64,000 nt of DNA from Acinetobacter sp. WCHA45 (GCF_002165255.2 NZ_CP028561.1:2046001-2110000); one strand, 5' to 3'; shown: positions 48,473 to 59,986, counted from the first letter of the stretch. Translations and numbers: made by a program. The notes: generated by a model from the sequence alone, not told the origin.

Positions 48473-48613
48473 ATGAAAAAAATCTTAGTGGCTTCAATCA
48501 TGACTGCTTTTGTTTTAACTGGTTGTAATACATTTAAGGGTTTTGGGCAGGATGTATCTAAAGCGGGTGACAAAGTTACTCAAACTGCTGAAAAAACTCA
48601 GGATAAAATGTAA
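48473..48613 (+). CDS. Entericidin-like small lipoprotein
   Basis: This 46-aa gene was read directly from the sequence. GGAGA at 48463-48467 precedes two adjacent ATGs; spacing favours the second, at 48473. The product is a lipoprotein precursor: KK, a hydrophobic run and the lipobox LTGC, then CNTFKGFGQDVSKAGDKVTQ, the standard entericidin A/B layout with a short amphipathic helix. Entericidins are small envelope lipoproteins first described as a toxin/antidote pair; only one member is visible here. A terminator follows. Confidence 0.88.
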   Translation: MKKILVASIMTAFVLTGCNTFKGFGQDVSKAGDKVTQTAEKTQDKM

Positions 48614-48634
48614 TTTTAGTGAACACCCTTCGCA

Positions 48635-49871
<1,237 letters not shown>

Positions 49872-49893
49872 CATACAAGTTGAGACAATAAAA

Positions 49894-49920
49894 AAGGAAC
49901 TCTTTTGAGTTCCTTGTTTA
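49894..49920 (+). terminator. Terminator of dapE
   Basis: AAGGAACTC and GAGTTCCTT form a perfect 9-bp stem with a TTTT loop, followed by a T-rich tail. The convergent CheW-like gene ends at 49922, and the A run on the left arm can serve that strand. Confidence 0.88.
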
Positions 49921-49921
49921 T

Positions 49922-50377
49922 TTATAACCCTAGTTGGGTTTGAATATTTTGTAGATGAGGGACATAAAACTGTTTTTCCCCAATCTTGACATATTTAAAT
50001 ACGTTATTGTCATCAATGTCTTTTTCTTCATCTACAATTTCAGAAATACGTAAACGAATGGATTCAGGCATTTCATTACAAACCAAAGCAAATCGTTCTG
50101 AAACGTCATCACCTTCAACCACCAACGCTACCCCATTTTTATTTGCTGGATCATTTACAGCATAAATAGGAAGTTTGAGATCATGCCATTCAACATGATC
50201 AATATTGGTTTGTGTATCCATCGCTGATAACACAATATTCTGCGGTAGCAGCATTGGAACTTTTTCATGACATTTAATAATATAAGCGTCAATAAACCCT
50301 GTTGATACCGTAATTAAATGTTGTAACTCTTGTTGGTCAATTTGCCCCAAACCTGAGTTTGCGCTTTTTTTTACCAT
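49922..50377 (-). CDS. CheW-like protein of the Pil-Chp cluster (ChpC-like)
   Basis: A 151-aa protein at the 3' end of the Pil-Chp operon, 11 bases after chpA. The stretch KVPMLLPQNIVLSAMDTQTNIDHVEWHDLKLPIYAV looks like a divergent CheW domain, in which a W-x-x-x-x-(L/I)P-(I/V) strand pair is conserved. P. aeruginosa has a second CheW-like protein, ChpC, in its cluster, and this is the positional counterpart. The similarity is weak and the call rests partly on context. It may link other receptors to ChpA. Confidence 0.65.
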   Translation of the reverse strand: MVKKSANSGLGQIDQQELQHLITVSTGFIDAYIIKCHEKVPMLLPQNIVLSAMDTQTNIDHVEWHDLKLPIYAVNDPANKNGVALVVEGDDVSERFALVCNEMPESIRLRISEIVDEEKDIDDNNVFKYVKIGEKQFYVPHLQNIQTQLGL

Positions 50378-50388
50378 TAATTTTTACC

Positions 50389-53300
50389 TCATGAGCGCAC
50401 TGTTAGTAAACTTTCAATATTTTCCAAGAGTGTTTCTTCTTGGAATGGTTTACCCATATATTGATTTACACCAAGTGATAAAGCACGTTCACGATGCTTT
50501 TCACCCGTACGTGATGTAATCATGATAATTGGTAAATCGCGATGTAGTTCATGATGTCGAACAAGGTTTGTCACTTCGAAACCGTCCATACGCGGCATTT
50601 CAATATCAAGTAACATCAAGTCTGGCTTAATGGTTTCAAGCTGCTCAATCGCATCCACACCATCTTTCGCAGTCACAACATCATAACCTTGACGCTCTAA
50701 TAGGCGCGAAGTTACCTTACGTACAGTTACCGAGTCATCGACGATCATAATCAAGCGACGTTCATCATAGCGCTGCTTGGTATAAGTTTCATCAGCCTGT
50801 TTACTACGTGCTGTAGACTGTGCTTGTCGAGCAATATTTTGACCATCTAAGATCAAACATACCTGACCATCACCCATAATCGTCGCACCAGCAATCACCC
50901 CGATACTTGAGAACTGTTGTCCAATAGGTTTTACAACAATTTGTCCACGAGAACCAATTAACTGATCAACAAGTAATGCTGTTGTTTGCCCCTGCGCACC
51001 TTTAACCAACAATACAGGCAATGAATGAACAACGCCATTTAAACGAGGAATCGGCTGCCCAGCAACAAACTCAGATAAATAACGTAAACGATAACTTTCT
51101 TGATCGATCTTGAAATAATCGTCTTTACTTTCAAAGTATTGTTCTAATGCCGCAGGTGAAATACGAACAATACGGTCAATTTGTGCAAGTGGGAAGGCAA
51201 ACTGTTGATCGCCTGCTTTTACCATCAAGGCATCACTTACAGCTACTGTGGTCGGTACTCGAATGGTAAATGTTGTTCCTTTACCTAAAACAGAGTTAAC
51301 GCTCACATGACCGCCAAGCGCTTTAATATCGCTCTGAACAACATCTAGACCAACACCACGCCCAGAAATTTGTGTAACTTGTGCAGCCGTACTAAAACCT
51401 GGATGGAAAATAAATTGCAGAATTTCTTCATGGTCAAGTTTCTGCTCTTTAGTCATTAAACCTGTTTGAATCGCTTTATCTTTAATGCGATTCACATCGA
51501 TACCTTTACCATCGTCACTAAATGTCACAACAATATCAGTACCCTGACGACCAATATCTAAAGCGATATGTCCAGTTTCTGGTTTCTTCGCTTGTAAACG
51601 TTGCTCTCTGTCTTCAATACCGTGGTCAATCGCGTTACGCAACATATGTTCAAATGGCGCAACCAATTTTTCCAAAATACTACGGTCTAATTCACCCTCA
51701 GTATTGTTAACAATTAATTCTGTTGGTCGGTTTAAAGTCGATGCTGTTTGACGAACAATACGTTGTAAACGTGGTAATAATCGAGAGAAAGGTACCAATC
51801 GGGTACGCATCAAACTTTCTTGAATTTCTGCTTGAATACGAGATTGTTGTAATAACAAACCTTCCGTATCACGGATCTTCTCAGAAAGTGTGGTCTTAAA
51901 GTCAACCAAGTCCGATGCGGATTCCGCAAGAGATTTTGACAACTGATTTAAAGATGAATATTGGTCCATCTCTAATGGGTCAAAATCTGCATAGCGAGAG
52001 TTCTCACCACCATGACGTGCGATAATTTGACTTTCTAACTCACCTTCCATTCGGCGTAACTGATCTGCCAAACGTTTGATCGCAAGCTCCATCTCCGTTA
52101 ATGTACCGCCCAATTGACCAAGGTCCATTTCGATACGCGAACGGTTAATCGCATTCTCACCTGACAAGTCAATCATTTTCTCAATGACGTCAGCGGAGAC
52201 ACGAATCATCTCATTATTTTGTTCAATACGTTCGGTCGTTTCCCACGCACCTAACATTGATGGAGGTTCTGTACCATCACCTTGAACAAACTCCATTGTA
52301 TATTCTGGAGTGAAAATATCTTTAGCTGAGAGCTTTTGTGGAAGTTGTGCTGAAACATCAACAAACTCCATATTCTCTAAACTTTGTTTTAAGCCGTCAA
52401 AGTTTGCATACTGACGTTTGGAAATCGCATCACTCAACCAAGCCAGTGCTGTATTGAGAAGATTATCGTAAACATTTGAATTGAAATGATGTACACCAAA
52501 CTGTTCAAATGCATTCTCGAGATGATAAGCAACAATCGCAATTGCATCTAACTCAGCCATACGTGCACCACCTTTTAAACTGTGGGCATTACGTTGTAAC
52601 TGTAAGAGCAAACTACGATTACCACGTTGATCAAACCATTGTCTTAATAGACCTTTGGCTTGTTCAAGTAGTTCTTCCGCTTCTTCTAAGAATGTTTGCT
52701 CAACAAGAGAACGAACATCATCATCTAGCGCAACTTCACGAACAATCTCAGCATTTGAAGTATCTTCTAGAACTTCTTGAGCTTCGACCAATGAGAATTC
52801 ATCAATTGATAAGTCCGTGAGATCATCCGTTTCGATCACAGTGGCAACATGATTTTCGGCTACAGGCTCAAAAGTAACAGGTGATGACGAAGTAAAATCA
52901 ATAGATTGATCTGCTTGCTGAAGCAACTGAAGTACGTGTGTAGCTGGATAATCGACTTGTTTATCACGAATAGTTTGAATTCGATCTGCAATATCATCTT
53001 GTACTGCACGAATGACTGCGATTAATTGTGGGTTCGGTTGTAACTGCTGATTGATTAATTTCTCATAAATTGTTTCCAATTCATGTGCAATTAAACCAAT
53101 ATGACCTGCTTGAATCATATTTGAACCACCTTTTAAGGTGTGCAAATATCTCATCAAGTTTTTCAATGCACCTACATTTTGTTGATCAGCTGTCCATGTA
53201 TTTAGATCAGCATCAATACCAACCAATAACTCATCAGCTTCTTCAAGGAAGATATCTAACAAGTCTGGATCAAAGTCACGATTTGAATCACTCGATTGTA

Positions 53301-55416
53301 AGCTTTGTTTATCTAAAGCAAATTGTGCAGCTAAATCACTCACATCAACAGCATGATGTGTTTCGGTTCTTAAAGTATTTACAAAAACAGTCGAATCAAC
53401 CGTGGTTTCCACTGTGGCTGTATTCAAACTATCCAATTCTTCAACGTCATCAACAGGAATAACCATTGATGCAACACTTGCTGAATCTTGGTTTGCTAAT
53501 ACATTCAACGCATGTGTAGCTGGATAATCGACTTGTTTATCACGAATAGTTTGAATTCGATCTGCAATATCATCTTGTACTGCACGAATGACTGCGATTA
53601 ATTGTGGGTTCGGTTGTAACTGCTGATTGATTAATTTCTCATAAATTGTTTCCAATTCATGTGCAATTAAACCAATATGACCTGCTTGAATCATATTTGA
53701 ACCACCTTTTAAGGTGTGCAAATATCTCATCAAGTTTTTCAATGCACCTACATTTTGTTGATCAGCTGTCCATGTATTTAGATCAGCATCAATACCAACC
53801 AATAACTCATCAGCTTCTTCAAGGAAGATATCTAACAAGTCTGGATCAAAGTCACGATTTGAATCACTTGATTGCAAGCTTTGTTTATCTAAAGCGAATT
53901 GTGCAGCTAAATCACTCACATCAACTTTATTACTAGACGGCTCAAATTCAGCAATAGATGCTTCAACCAAACCTGCTTTTTGCTCAGTTACAGGCGCTTC
54001 CAAGAACTCAATATTTTGCTGTGTAAATGAACTCAATTCATTTAATATAAGTTCATGTGCCTTTGTCAAAGTCACACGCTGCCCTGCAGCCAAGGTATCA
54101 AACAATTGAATGAACTGTTGATGTACCTGATAATACAGTTCAAAAGCATAATCAAGATTCAGTAAATTTGGCTTAAACAACAAATCTTGATAACTAGAAC
54201 GTAACAAACTTGTATATTGATACATACCAATCGTCGCATGATGATGGGTATGTTCTAATAAAGTTTCAGTTTGCTGACTTAACAGTTGAATATATTGAGG
54301 AAATTCAGTACGTGCACGCTTCTCAAAATCAAACTCAACGTCAAGAAGATCATTAATATTCAATTCTAGTAATTGTGAAACTAAACCTTGTGGACGTAAG
54401 GATTCGCCTTGTTTTTCTTCTAATTGGAAATCGTAACTATCCCATGCAACATTGAAAGTATTATAAATTTCTTCAAATTTCTGTTGCGAACCTTGGTGTT
54501 TCAACGTGTGCAAATAGTCACGAACAAACTGTGCATAGTGTGTCAAAAGTGCCGTTTCATCAGAACTTGAATCAAGCTCTTCTTGCAATAATGTTTTGAA
54601 TAAATTTTCAACTTTCGAACTTGCTTCAAACACATGCTCAACATGCGCCATAGCAGAACTGCCACGTAGAGTATGAAGCGCTCGAATTAGCGTATTATAA
54701 TTATCATTTGTCGGACGATCATTTAGTAAAAATTGATCGATCGTAGTCAAATGATCTTCTGCTTCTTCCAAGAAAATCGATAATGTTTCTTTGATTAACG
54801 CTTCATCATCTAGTGGATGACCTATAAATACAGATTCTGAATCTGCGACATCAACAGTCTTCTCTTCTACGACAGTATCCACATTTACGGATATCAATTC
54901 GAGACCAGTTTCAGCGTTATCATTCAGCATATTCGATAATTGTAATAACTCAGCTAGCGCTGGTTCTATACTAAGTTGCTGCTGTAGTTGCTGACCTAAT
55001 AAAACCAAAGGTTTTAAATCTATCTGATGTTTTTGAACCAATTTAAAATCATGTACAAGTTTAAAGCGGTAGATATTAAAAACCGCTTTTACATAATGTT
55101 GAATATCTGAATTCAACAATACTGTCCCTGCAAGTACTCGATTTAAAGTATCTTCAACCGTCCACGCCAATTCACCTGAAGATTTGGCGCCAACCATCCT
55201 TCCAGAACCTTTTAAGGTATGGAAATGTCGGCGAATATCTGTAAGCACATCTTGTTGATTTGGCTGTTCAATCCATTGACAGATTAATGGCTCTAATTCA
55301 ACAAAGATTTCATCTAATTCTTCAATAAAAATTTCAAGAATTTCTGCATCTTGCTCAAGATAACTATCTTCAGGAAGCGTCATCGTTTCAACTAACGTTT
55401 TTAATATTTCTTTCAT
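50389..55416 (-). CDS. chpA: ChpA/PilL-type hybrid chemosensory histidine kinase with five HPt domains
   Basis: A 1675-aa CheA-like kinase. HPt domains are marked by histidines H66 (HTLKGSGRM), H248 (HTLRGSSAM), H567 and H759 (both HTLKGGSNM) and H945 (HSLKGGARM). A dimerisation region follows, then the HATPase (RNAIDHGIE, GRGVGLDVV), a CheW domain and a C-terminal receiver (MIVDDSVTVRK, LMLLDIEMPRMDGFE, the lysine in GKPFQ). It autophosphorylates on receptor signals from PilJ and passes phosphate to PilG and PilH to control twitching motility. The H567 and H759 domains arise from a 413-bp internal duplication that is identical at protein level. It is the fifth gene of the pil-chp operon, 156 bases after pilJ. 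Confidence 0.93.
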   Translation of the reverse strand: MKEILKTLVETMTLPEDSYLEQDAEILEIFIEELDEIFVELEPLICQWIEQPNQQDVLTDIRRHFHTLKGSGRMVGAKSSGELAWTVEDTLNRVLAGTVLLNSDIQHYVKAVFNIYRFKLVHDFKLVQKHQIDLKPLVLLGQQLQQQLSIEPALAELLQLSNMLNDNAETGLELISVNVDTVVEEKTVDVADSESVFIGHPLDDEALIKETLSIFLEEAEDHLTTIDQFLLNDRPTNDNYNTLIRALHTLRGSSAMAHVEHVFEASSKVENLFKTLLQEELDSSSDETALLTHYAQFVRDYLHTLKHQGSQQKFEEIYNTFNVAWDSYDFQLEEKQGESLRPQGLVSQLLELNINDLLDVEFDFEKRARTEFPQYIQLLSQQTETLLEHTHHHATIGMYQYTSLLRSSYQDLLFKPNLLNLDYAFELYYQVHQQFIQLFDTLAAGQRVTLTKAHELILNELSSFTQQNIEFLEAPVTEQKAGLVEASIAEFEPSSNKVDVSDLAAQFALDKQSLQSSDSNRDFDPDLLDIFLEEADELLVGIDADLNTWTADQQNVGALKNLMRYLHTLKGGSNMIQAGHIGLIAHELETIYEKLINQQLQPNPQLIAVIRAVQDDIADRIQTIRDKQVDYPATHALNVLANQDSASVASMVIPVDDVEELDSLNTATVETTVDSTVFVNTLRTETHHAVDVSDLAAQFALDKQSLQSSDSNRDFDPDLLDIFLEEADELLVGIDADLNTWTADQQNVGALKNLMRYLHTLKGGSNMIQAGHIGLIAHELETIYEKLINQQLQPNPQLIAVIRAVQDDIADRIQTIRDKQVDYPATHVLQLLQQADQSIDFTSSSPVTFEPVAENHVATVIETDDLTDLSIDEFSLVEAQEVLEDTSNAEIVREVALDDDVRSLVEQTFLEEAEELLEQAKGLLRQWFDQRGNRSLLLQLQRNAHSLKGGARMAELDAIAIVAYHLENAFEQFGVHHFNSNVYDNLLNTALAWLSDAISKRQYANFDGLKQSLENMEFVDVSAQLPQKLSAKDIFTPEYTMEFVQGDGTEPPSMLGAWETTERIEQNNEMIRVSADVIEKMIDLSGENAINRSRIEMDLGQLGGTLTEMELAIKRLADQLRRMEGELESQIIARHGGENSRYADFDPLEMDQYSSLNQLSKSLAESASDLVDFKTTLSEKIRDTEGLLLQQSRIQAEIQESLMRTRLVPFSRLLPRLQRIVRQTASTLNRPTELIVNNTEGELDRSILEKLVAPFEHMLRNAIDHGIEDREQRLQAKKPETGHIALDIGRQGTDIVVTFSDDGKGIDVNRIKDKAIQTGLMTKEQKLDHEEILQFIFHPGFSTAAQVTQISGRGVGLDVVQSDIKALGGHVSVNSVLGKGTTFTIRVPTTVAVSDALMVKAGDQQFAFPLAQIDRIVRISPAALEQYFESKDDYFKIDQESYRLRYLSEFVAGQPIPRLNGVVHSLPVLLVKGAQGQTTALLVDQLIGSRGQIVVKPIGQQFSSIGVIAGATIMGDGQVCLILDGQNIARQAQSTARSKQADETYTKQRYDERRLIMIVDDSVTVRKVTSRLLERQGYDVVTAKDGVDAIEQLETIKPDLMLLDIEMPRMDGFEVTNLVRHHELHRDLPIIMITSRTGEKHRERALSLGVNQYMGKPFQEETLLENIESLLTVRS
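52937..53349. repeat. Internal chpA duplication, copy A (HPt domain H759)
   Basis: This 413-bp block recurs at 53513-53925, offset 576 bases (192 codons), differing at only three positions (53293, 53299 and 53320 in this copy), all synonymous and all in the last 60 bases. The 163-bp linker between copies is not repeated. Confidence 0.97.
53513..53925. repeat. Internal chpA duplication, copy B (HPt domain H567)
   Basis: The partner of the block at 52937-53349. The first 350 or so bases are identical between copies, with differences at 53869, 53875 and 53896. The encoded segment of about 137 residues is identical. Confidence 0.97.
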
Positions 55417-55572
55417 AGCGGCTTCTTTCGTTTTTATCCACTAATTGTGGCTAAAAATTACGTGTATCTATCACACAAGATGTAGCTCCATGTTAGTCAT
55501 CATCTTGTAGAGATATTCTACATCTCTTCAAAAAAGGGAAAGGACAGATATGCTCTGCCTCCCCTTTGCTGC

Positions 55573-57660
55573 TTATTCAGGTAGCTTAAAGTCAGTTACA
55601 GATTCACGTAATGATTCAGCCATATTTGCCAATTCAGAAACCGAACGAGCTGTATCAAACGTTGCTGTCGTCGTTTGTGACGTAATTTCTTGTACAACAT
55701 TCATCGTTGTTGCAATGTGACTTGCTGATGCAGACTGAAGTTTTGCTGCATCAGAAATGCTCGCAATTAATTTAGCCAAATCACCAGATACCGTTTGAAT
55801 CTCATCAAGTGCAATACCCGCATCTTTTGCCAAGTTCGCACCACGAACAACTTCTGACGTCGTTTGTTCCATTGAAATAACGGCTTCGTTCGTATCTGTT
55901 TGAATGGTTTTTACTAAGCTTTCAATCTGTTTCGTTGCTGATGCAGAACGTTCTGCAAGACGTTGTACTTCGTCAGCTACGACTGCGAAACCACGACCTG
56001 CTTCACCAGCCATAGATGCTTGAATCGCTGCGTTTAATGCCAAGATGTTGGTTTGGTCGGCAATATCGTTAATTAGGGATACGATGTTACCAATCTCTTG
56101 AGATGATTCACCCAAACGTTTAATACGCTTTGAAGTTTCTTGAATTTGTTCACGAATGTGATCCATACCTTCGATCGAGCGGTTTACAACTTCTGCCCCA
56201 TTCGATGCAATTTGTACAGATCTTTGTGCTACTTCAGCAGACTCGGATGCATTCGAAGATACTTGGTCAATCGACAATGCCATTTCGTTCATCGCTGCTG
56301 ATGCACCTGCAATTTCTTGCGCCTGATGTTCAGAAGCTTCTGCTAATTGGTTGGTAATATCTTGAGTATCTTGAGTATAACGAGCAACTTCTTGAGATGT
56401 TTCAGTGATTCGAGATACAAGGTCACGTAATTGATCGATTGCGAAGTTAATCGAGTCGGCAATCGCACCAGTAAAATCTTCTGATACTGTTGCATATGAA
56501 CGTAAATCACCATCTGCTAAGTCGGCAATTTCATCTAGTAAACGTAAAATTGCATTTTGGTTACGGTCATATTCATCTTGTAGACGAGTTACACGCTCTT
56601 TATCTGTATTACTACGTAAAGCAAGCAATTGTAGTGCAGAGAAAATTAATAGACCTAACGCACCAATTAATACAACACCTGCAATAACGTTACCCCAACC
56701 ACCCTCTGCTTTGTTAGATAAATCGTTTAATGACGTTAATAAGGCATCAGATTGAGAAAAGATTTGCGAAGATGCTTGGCGTACGCGAACAATTTGGTTT
56801 GCGTTTTGTAATACTGTTGCTGCAGCTGATTTCAATACTGCATCATAATCAGATTTAATACTATCTACAGACTCACGTAAATCAGGAGATGCAATACGAT
56901 CTACACCAAGTTCTGTACTACCATTTAATTGTGCATTTAAATAAACACCAAAGGTATCAATATCCGCTCCAAAGTCATTAGCTGAAACGTTTGAATTATC
57001 GGTACCAACTAAAACAGAGTTAATCGAACGTAAAATACGTTCAGCAATAAACACTTGGTTTTTCGTGATAATTACCTGACTACTTGGCATATTTTCACGA
57101 ACCATCTGATCAACCATCAAGTTATATTCAGCCTGAATTTCAGGAATCGTTTCACTGATCGAGATATTTGTATCGTATAATTGATTGATGACTTTTTGTT
57201 GTGAAGCAATTAACTCAATGTTCTTAGAAACACTCGTCCAAAGTTCATTTGCTTTTTTATACTCTTCTGAACCAGTACCATATACACTTTCAACCGTCTC
57301 TAAATTCTCAGCAAAACGCTTTTTAGATTCAACTAAACTTTTCATTGCTTCAGGTGTACCAGATGCCGTCGCCTCAGTTGCCTGACGAGAAATCATCTGA
57401 GATAACAAGCGTAACTCACCTAAACTACGAGTTAACTGGTTATGACGAGGCACACTCACGAATAAATAAATTAAGAGGATAACTGCAAGAGCTAAAGCAC
57501 CAATCGCACGGTATAGAATTGGTTTCGACTTTTCAGTTTCACCAAATAAGCGAGAAAACTGATCAATTTGCGTTCGAGCATTCTCTAAAAATGCACCACC
57601 ACTCTTAAGACCAGTACTATCATCACTACTACCATTTTTCTTTTTAAGTTTAAAGCCCAT
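55573..57660 (-). CDS. pilJ: Type IV pilus methyl-accepting chemotaxis receptor PilJ
   Basis: A 695-aa receptor with a cytoplasmic N-terminus, one membrane segment near residue 50, a long helical periplasmic part with two PilJ-type four-helix modules (about 70-310), a second membrane segment (about 325-345), a HAMP-like linker and the signalling hairpin ([34 protein letters not shown]). PilJ senses surface-related or pilin signals and controls ChpA. It sits between pilI and chpA. Confidence 0.95.
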   Translation of the reverse strand: MGFKLKKKNGSSDDSTGLKSGGAFLENARTQIDQFSRLFGETEKSKPILYRAIGALALAVILLIYLFVSVPRHNQLTRSLGELRLLSQMISRQATEATASGTPEAMKSLVESKKRFAENLETVESVYGTGSEEYKKANELWTSVSKNIELIASQQKVINQLYDTNISISETIPEIQAEYNLMVDQMVRENMPSSQVIITKNQVFIAERILRSINSVLVGTDNSNVSANDFGADIDTFGVYLNAQLNGSTELGVDRIASPDLRESVDSIKSDYDAVLKSAAATVLQNANQIVRVRQASSQIFSQSDALLTSLNDLSNKAEGGWGNVIAGVVLIGALGLLIFSALQLLALRSNTDKERVTRLQDEYDRNQNAILRLLDEIADLADGDLRSYATVSEDFTGAIADSINFAIDQLRDLVSRITETSQEVARYTQDTQDITNQLAEASEHQAQEIAGASAAMNEMALSIDQVSSNASESAEVAQRSVQIASNGAEVVNRSIEGMDHIREQIQETSKRIKRLGESSQEIGNIVSLINDIADQTNILALNAAIQASMAGEAGRGFAVVADEVQRLAERSASATKQIESLVKTIQTDTNEAVISMEQTTSEVVRGANLAKDAGIALDEIQTVSGDLAKLIASISDAAKLQSASASHIATTMNVVQEITSQTTTATFDTARSVSELANMAESLRESVTDFKLPE

Positions 57661-57707
57661 GTCAGCTTCTCCCCTGAATACGCGTTTATTTTCCGTAGCG
57701 TATCAAA

Positions 57708-58244
57708 TTAGTTTATAAATTTTATTGATGCATTCATATATTGAGGATTTTGCAACAACCGACTCAGTAAAAACACATGCCATTGCTGATTATGTTGATG
57801 AAAGTATCCCTGACAATAATCTTTCAATTTATCATCTAGATCAGCACTTTGTGAAAAGAAACTCTTTTTATTAAAGTGCTGAATCCCAAGAACTTGGTCG
57901 ACAACCAAACCCACATAATGGTCTTGATGGCTAATGCATATTACTTTTTGTGTTGGTGAAAACTGACTCCGTTGTCCTGAAATAAAATGTGTTAAATCAG
58001 AAACTGAAAGCAATCGACCACGAATATTTGCCAAACCACGTACCCATGCTTGAGTATTAGGAACAGGGGTATATTTTGGAGGATAAATCACCTCCGAAAT
58101 CTCCCCTAATGGTGCAACGAAATATTGCCCTAACATCTCAAATGCGATACCAGACCAACGGCTGACTTCATTTTGAGTTGAAGCATATTGTTTGTTGCCT
58201 CGCTTGGATAAGCGAAGCAATTCGATAAATCCATTTGCTGCCAT
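57708..58244 (-). CDS. pilI: CheW-like adaptor PilI
   Basis: A 178-aa CheW-domain protein (YFVAPLGEISEVIYPPKYTPVPNTQAWVRGLANIRGRLLSVSDL is the core region). It couples PilJ to the kinase ChpA. It follows pilH by 39 bases and precedes pilJ by 47. Confidence 0.93.
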   Translation of the reverse strand: MAANGFIELLRLSKRGNKQYASTQNEVSRWSGIAFEMLGQYFVAPLGEISEVIYPPKYTPVPNTQAWVRGLANIRGRLLSVSDLTHFISGQRSQFSPTQKVICISHQDHYVGLVVDQVLGIQHFNKKSFFSQSADLDDKLKDYCQGYFHQHNQQWHVFLLSRLLQNPQYMNASIKFIN

Positions 58245-58283
58245 ACCCTATCCCGTATTGAGTAATGAAAAGGCTCGTACGAA

Positions 58284-58646
58284 TTAACTTAATAATTGTT
58301 TAATCACATCAATGAGCTGTTGCTCATCAATCGGCTTGGTCAAATAATCACAAGCACCTTGACGCTTACCCCAAACACGATCTGTTGCCTGATCTTTGGT
58401 ACTTACGATCACAACAGGAATATGCTGCGTGTCTTTACCTTTGCTAATTTGGCGTGTCGCTTGAAAACCATTCATTCCTGGCATTACCACATCCATTAAT
58501 ACGAGATCTGGTAGTTCTGCCTGCGCCATTGTGACACCGTCAGCGCCATTGGTTGCTTCTAAAACTTCATAACCGTGTTTAGTCAAAATTTCTCTAAAGC
58601 GAAATGTTTCAGTAGGTGAATCATCTACAATAAGTATACGAGCCAT
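58284..58646 (-). CDS. pilH: Response regulator PilH
   Basis: A 120-aa single-domain receiver with acidic residues D8/D9, phospho-acceptor D52 in LVLMDVVMPGM and the lysine in YLTKPID. In the Pil-Chp system PilH is one of two CheY-like outputs and tends to act on pilus retraction or as a phosphate sink. It is 19 bases after pilG. Confidence 0.94.
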   Translation of the reverse strand: MARILIVDDSPTETFRFREILTKHGYEVLEATNGADGVTMAQAELPDLVLMDVVMPGMNGFQATRQISKGKDTQHIPVVIVSTKDQATDRVWGKRQGACDYLTKPIDEQQLIDVIKQLLS

Positions 58647-58665
58647 TTTTTCCTCAATTTAAATT

Positions 58666-59049
58666 TTATGCGCTAACGTGATTACGAATCGCATTTAACA
58701 GCTCATCTTTACTAAATGGCTTAGTTAAATATTCATCCGAACCCACAACACGCCCTTTAGCCTGATCAAACAAACCGTCTTTGCTTGACAACATAATCAC
58801 TGGGATATTTTGGTAATTTAAAGAATTTTTAATCAGTGCACAGGTTTGATAACCATCTAAACGAGGCATCATGATATCGACGAACACGATATCAGGATTT
58901 GCTTCTGCAATTTTTGATAATGCTTCAAAACCATCAACAGCGGTGATCACCTCACAACCTTCTCGTTGTAAAAGCGTTTCAGCTGTACGACGAATCGTTT
59001 TTGAATCATCAATCACCATTACTTTCAAATTTTGAAATTTATCTTCCAT
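58666..59049 (-). CDS. pilG: Response regulator PilG
   Basis: A 127-aa receiver with D14/D15, phospho-acceptor D58 in IVFVDIMMPRLDG and the lysine in EYLTKPFS. PilG is the other CheY-like output and promotes pilus extension. It is the first gene of pilGHIJ-chpA-(cheW-like); the operon promoter must lie in 59050-59329. Confidence 0.95.
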   Translation of the reverse strand: MEDKFQNLKVMVIDDSKTIRRTAETLLQREGCEVITAVDGFEALSKIAEANPDIVFVDIMMPRLDGYQTCALIKNSLNYQNIPVIMLSSKDGLFDQAKGRVVGSDEYLTKPFSKDELLNAIRNHVSA

Positions 59050-59329
59050 TTAATTGCCCTGCCCCATTCACTCAATACAAATTATGGTTGGTTTAATTTG
59101 TTTTATACACATCAGTTGATATTTTTAACATATCTTTACTTGCATTATCAATGAAGTTTTTTGAACCAACCTATCAGTTTTCAACAACAATAACAAATTT
59201 CTCACAGTTTTCGTCAAATTCCTAAATTTTTTGTATACTCACTATTTTTAATTATCTAAATAGCTACTAATATACAACTGATTATTATTTAAAAATAAGT
59301 GATTTAGTTAACTTTTTCCGGGGAATGTA

Positions 59330-59986
59330 ATGACTGGTTCGTTAAAGTGCGGTTTCGGCATTAGCCACTTTACAACGATTGCTCGTAATTACATTTGCGC
59401 GTTTTTTTTATTGATTTTTTGCAGTTCAAGTTTTGCAGCCACAGAGCAACCCAGAGCTGTATGGTATCGTTATTATGATAAAAATGGTGTTGCTAATGTG
59501 AGTACATCAGTTACGCCCGAACATATTCGTTATGGTTATGAAGCACTTGATCGTAATATGCAAGTGATCAAACGCAACCGTGCTTATAACGCAACCGTAG
59601 ATGCACAACAATCTTCTCGTCGCGAATCTATTGCACGTCAACGCGAACAAGATATGAGATTAAAGCGTGCTTATGGAAATACAAAAATAGCGGCAACAAA
59701 AAGAGATCAAATTTTGGCTAGTTTAAAAAAGCAACTTAATTATCAACAACAACAATTACAACAGCTTCAACAAGACAAAATTGGATTTAAGCGACAAGAG
59801 ATGGAATATCATCGTAAGGGAGAAACGCCCCCCGCTCAACTCAAAAATAATTTAGACAATAATGCCAAGAATATTGAAAATGTAAAAAGAACAGTAGAAA
59901 GTTTACGTAATGCATATCATAAAACTGAAACAGATTATGCTGATATTATTAACCGTTTAAAAAATATTGAACAAGAAACACAATAG
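59330..59986 (+). CDS. Secreted/periplasmic DUF4124-like protein with coiled coil
   Basis: A 218-aa protein with an N-terminal signal sequence (hydrophobic core AFFLLIFCSSSFA, cleavage near residue 36). A short DUF4124-like segment, VWYRYYDKNGVANVS, follows, and the C-terminal half is glutamine- and lysine-rich (QQQQLQQLQQDK) and likely forms a coiled coil. The RBS GGGGA at 59319-59323 precedes ATG 59330. The function is unknown. It is divergent from pilG. Confidence 0.7.
   Translation: MTGSLKCGFGISHFTTIARNYICAFFLLIFCSSSFAATEQPRAVWYRYYDKNGVANVSTSVTPEHIRYGYEALDRNMQVIKRNRAYNATVDAQQSSRRESIARQREQDMRLKRAYGNTKIAATKRDQILASLKKQLNYQQQQLQQLQQDKIGFKRQEMEYHRKGETPPAQLKNNLDNNAKNIENVKRTVESLRNAYHKTETDYADIINRLKNIEQETQ

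Noticed and set aside
53070..53936. Two plus-strand frames of 96-130 aa with near-identical starts inside chpA
   Set aside because: They are antisense shadows of the duplicated HPt blocks; the minus strand encodes the real, domain-rich protein.
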